From Acidobacteriaceae bacterium (GTDB taxonomy: Bacteria > Acidobacteriota > Terriglobia > Terriglobales > Acidobacteriaceae), in the NCBI GenBank assembly GCA_003166055.1, contig PMWR01000234.1, positions 134-7,127 on the forward strand: a DNA stretch of 6,994 nt, in the 5' to 3' direction. Each line of letters opens with the position of its first letter. The stretch's first letter is position 1. The notes below the pieces were generated by a model. It searched no databases and had not been told where the DNA came from. It saw nothing but the letters and a program-made list of their open reading frames with translations. This document shows, piece by piece, positions 5,871 through 6,994 of this stretch. The position numbers and the translations under genes are program-made.

Positions 5871-5873
5871 AAT
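5865..5873 (+). promoter_or_regulatory. Extended -10 promoter of the toxin-antitoxin operon
   Basis: TGCTAAAAT fits the extended -10 pattern TGnTATAAT with one mismatch in the hexamer (TAAAAT, 5868-5873). Only a poor -35 (TTTCGA, 5845-5850, 17-base spacing) is present, as is common for extended -10 promoters. Transcription would start near 5880, inside the adjacent palindrome. The hexamer shares its first three bases with the stop codon of the upstream gene. Confidence 0.55.
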
Positions 5874-5892
5874 GTAGGTACGTTGCTACATT
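5871..5892. promoter_or_regulatory. Palindromic operator candidate of the toxin-antitoxin operon
   Basis: AATGTAG (5871-5877) and CTACATT (5886-5892) are perfect inverted 7-bp arms with an 8-base spacer. They overlap the end of the -10 hexamer and the predicted start of transcription, and finish one base before the ribosome binding site GGAGG. Phd/YefM-type antitoxins bind such palindromes to repress their own operon, with the toxin as co-repressor, so this is the expected site. Binding is inferred, not shown. Confidence 0.6.
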
Positions 5893-5897
5893 GGAGG
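5893..5897 (+). promoter_or_regulatory. Shine-Dalgarno that decides the GTG start of the antitoxin
   Basis: GGAGG lies 5 bases before GTG 5903. The longer frame from GTG 5864 would start within the promoter and operator and upstream of the predicted transcript start, so it is rejected. Confidence 0.75.
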
Positions 5898-5902
5898 CGC
5901 CT

Positions 5903-6160
5903 GTGGCGATCACTACCCTTTCGAGCCGTGAGTTCAATCAGGACACAGGCCGGGCCAAGAGAGCCGCCAGCAAGGGTCCCGTATTCATTACCGACCGCGG
6001 CAGGCCCGCACACGTGCTGCTGTCCTTCAGTGAGTATCAGAAGATCACGAAGAAGGGCAAGAACATCCTCGAGATGATCGCCACGCCGGGAGCAGGAGAT
6101 TTCGAATTCGATCCGCCGCGTTTGGGCGATGAACCAATTCAGTCCGTAGACTTCTCTTAA
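5903..6160 (+). CDS. Phd/YefM-family antitoxin
   Basis: This 85-residue antitoxin has an N-terminal Phd/YefM DNA-binding domain (about residues 1-50). The visible landmarks are ITTLSSREFNQDTGRAKRAASKG, then PVFITDRGRPAHVLLSFSEYQKI, which matches the family pattern of a strand-helix-strand with a G-P-V-x-I-T-x-R-G-x-P-x-x-V-L core. The C-terminal 35 residues, rich in acidic and Pro residues (DFEFDPPRLGDEP), are the likely toxin-binding tail. The protein neutralises the toxin encoded directly after it and probably represses the operon through the palindrome just upstream. Length is normal for the family (70-90). The stop TAA abuts the toxin ATG with no gap, so translation is probably coupled. 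Confidence 0.88.
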   Translation: MAITTLSSREFNQDTGRAKRAASKGPVFITDRGRPAHVLLSFSEYQKITKKGKNILEMIATPGAGDFEFDPPRLGDEPIQSVDFS

Positions 6161-6595
6161 ATGTACCTTCTTGACACCAACGTACTCTCTGAGATGCGCA
6201 AGGCCTCGCGGATGAAGGAATCGAGTCCGAGGATGGACGGTCGTGTTGAGAAGTGGGTCGCCAGCGCATCTCCGTCGGACCTGCATCTGTCAGTGGTCTC
6301 CATTCTTGAATTGGAGCGCGGCTTCCATTTACTCAGGCGACGCGACCCGGCACAAGCTGAACTGATCCTCTTATGGGTGCGCAATGGTCTGCTTCCCAGC
6401 TTCGATGGCCGCATTCTCGGCGTCGATCTCGATATAGTCCAATGCTGCGCTGGGCTGAGTATCCCAAATCCGATCGACTATCGCGACTCTCTCATAGCGG
6501 CAACCGCTCTGGTCCGCGGCTTGACGGTGGTGACACGCAATATACGCCACTTTGAGCCCACTGGCGTCGGCCTCCTCAATCCGTGGGAAGACTGA
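6161..6595 (+). CDS. PIN-domain toxin (VapC/FitB-like ribonuclease)
   Basis: This 144-residue PIN-domain protein resembles VapC/FitB toxins. Such toxins are Mg2+-dependent ribonucleases that cleave tRNA, rRNA or mRNA when free of antitoxin. Acidic active-site residues are visible: Asp5 in LLDTNVLSE, Glu50 in SILELERG and Asp109 in YRDSLIAATA. The C-terminal motif VTRNIRHFEPTGVGLLNPW is the usual end; the residue often Asp in TRNxxDF is His130 here, a common variant. A slightly long segment (residues 13-27, KASRMKESSPRMDGR) follows the first strand. The ATG follows the antitoxin stop immediately (TAAATG) and has no strong Shine-Dalgarno of its own, pointing to translational coupling. No frameshift or missing catalytic residue is seen, so the toxin should be active. 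The RNA target cannot be told from sequence. Confidence 0.9.
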   Translation: MYLLDTNVLSEMRKASRMKESSPRMDGRVEKWVASASPSDLHLSVVSILELERGFHLLRRRDPAQAELILLWVRNGLLPSFDGRILGVDLDIVQCCAGLSIPNPIDYRDSLIAATALVRGLTVVTRNIRHFEPTGVGLLNPWED

Positions 6596-6656
6596 GAAGC
6601 TCCGGAAAGCCGCTGCTTGATTTAGACTTTCCCTTCAACTGAAAAGGGGATTTACC

Positions 6657-6994
6657 ATGCAGTTTTCGGGCAAACGCTTTCTTGGAATTCTGATCGCCGC
6701 CGCGCTCACTGGCCTGCCGGCAACCGCCCAACAACCCGCATCGACTCCCAATCTAGACTTCCCCACCGTCCTCTACGGCGCTGCTTACTACAACGAGTAC
6801 ATGCCTCAGGACACGCCCAACGCCCAGGATGTACGTCTCGCGAAAGACGTCGCCCTTATGAAGGACGCCGGCCTCAACGTCGTCCGCATGGGCGAATCCA
6901 CTTGGAGCCTCTGGGAGCCCGAAGACGGCCACTTCGAGTACGCCTGGATGGACCGCATTGTCGACGCCATGGGCAAGGCCGGCATCAAGGTCAT
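6657..6994 (+). CDS. Secreted GH42-type beta-galactosidase, N-terminal part (3' end outside window)
   Basis: 112 codons are visible and the gene runs off the window; complete GH42 enzymes are about 650-750 residues. The start is ATG 6657 with AAGGGG 7 bases upstream. Residues 1-24 form a Sec signal peptide: Lys/Arg near the start, hydrophobic core FLGILIAAALTGL, and a probable cleavage after ATA before QQ. The mature N-terminus carries the typical GH42 opening VLYGAAYYNEYMP, then RLAKDVALMKDAGLNVVRMGESTWSLWEPEDGHFEYAWMDRIVDAM, the first beta/alpha units of the TIM barrel. GH42 retaining enzymes release galactose (or arabinose) from galactosides, and export suggests action on plant or microbial polysaccharide fragments outside the cytoplasm. 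The catalytic Glu residues lie beyond the window edge, so activity cannot be judged. A GH35-like or other clan A enzyme is less likely. Confidence 0.82.
   Translation, partial: MQFSGKRFLGILIAAALTGLPATAQQPASTPNLDFPTVLYGAAYYNEYMPQDTPNAQDVRLAKDVALMKDAGLNVVRMGESTWSLWEPEDGHFEYAWMDRIVDAMGKAGIKV

Noticed and set aside
6628..6650. Hairpin CCCTT...AAGGG overlapping the glycosidase Shine-Dalgarno, as a possible translational switch
   Set aside because: The stem is only 5 bp, mostly weak, and the match is easily explained by a polypurine Shine-Dalgarno facing a chance polypyrimidine stretch.
1..6994. CRISPR array, tRNA, rRNA, transposase or phage genes
   Set aside because: No regularly spaced repeats, cloverleaf-like segments, or integrase/transposase motifs were seen on either strand.

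Overview
This is ordinary-looking chromosomal DNA from a high-GC bacterium. Gene content and style suggest an Acidobacteriota (Acidobacteriaceae/Terriglobales-like) soil bacterium. The clues are an MqnD-type futalosine-pathway menaquinone enzyme, a solitary BioY, short AGTCCCT-type intergenic repeats, frequent GTG/TTG starts and a secreted GH42-type glycosidase. The assignment is an inference from protein style, not a database match.

Layout. (1) Positions 1-2024, plus strand: the C-terminal end of a CutA-like protein, a 13-bp inverted repeat, a possible 61-residue one-helix membrane protein, then bioY (biotin transporter S component) and mqnD (menaquinone biosynthesis). bioY and mqnD are 56 bp apart and probably co-transcribed. 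The 61-residue ORF, a 23-codon mini-ORF and bioY form a chain of ATGA/GTGA stop-start overlaps. (2) Positions 2025-2241: an intergenic gap with two imperfect hairpins. (3) Positions 2242-3243, plus strand: a regulator with a degenerate receiver domain joined to a GGDEF domain whose signature reads GKDEF. (4) Positions 3314-4621, minus strand: hemW, a radical-SAM protein of the HemN/HemW family. (5) Positions 4622-4730: a divergent intergenic region with four AGTCCCT repeats. (6) Positions 4731-5870, plus strand: a membrane-anchored metallophosphoesterase starting at TTG. (7) Positions 5865-6595: a toxin-antitoxin operon with a Phd/YefM-type antitoxin and a PIN-domain VapC/FitB-like toxin. An extended -10 promoter and a 7+7 bp palindromic operator lie over the preceding gene's stop codon. 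(8) From 6657, plus strand, running off the end: the N-terminal part of a Sec-exported GH42-type beta-galactosidase.

How the genes fit together. Mostly these are independent housekeeping or accessory units. bioY and mqnD are cofactor/quinone functions in one transcription unit, hemW is a heme-related protein, and the toxin-antitoxin pair is a self-contained module that uses the end of the phosphoesterase gene as its control region. Several starts are GTG or TTG and were set from Shine-Dalgarno position rather than the longest open frame. I see no CRISPR array, tRNA, rRNA, transposase or clearly novel multi-gene system. The items most worth a second look are the GKDEF/pseudo-receiver regulator, the toxin-antitoxin control region and the short repeats.
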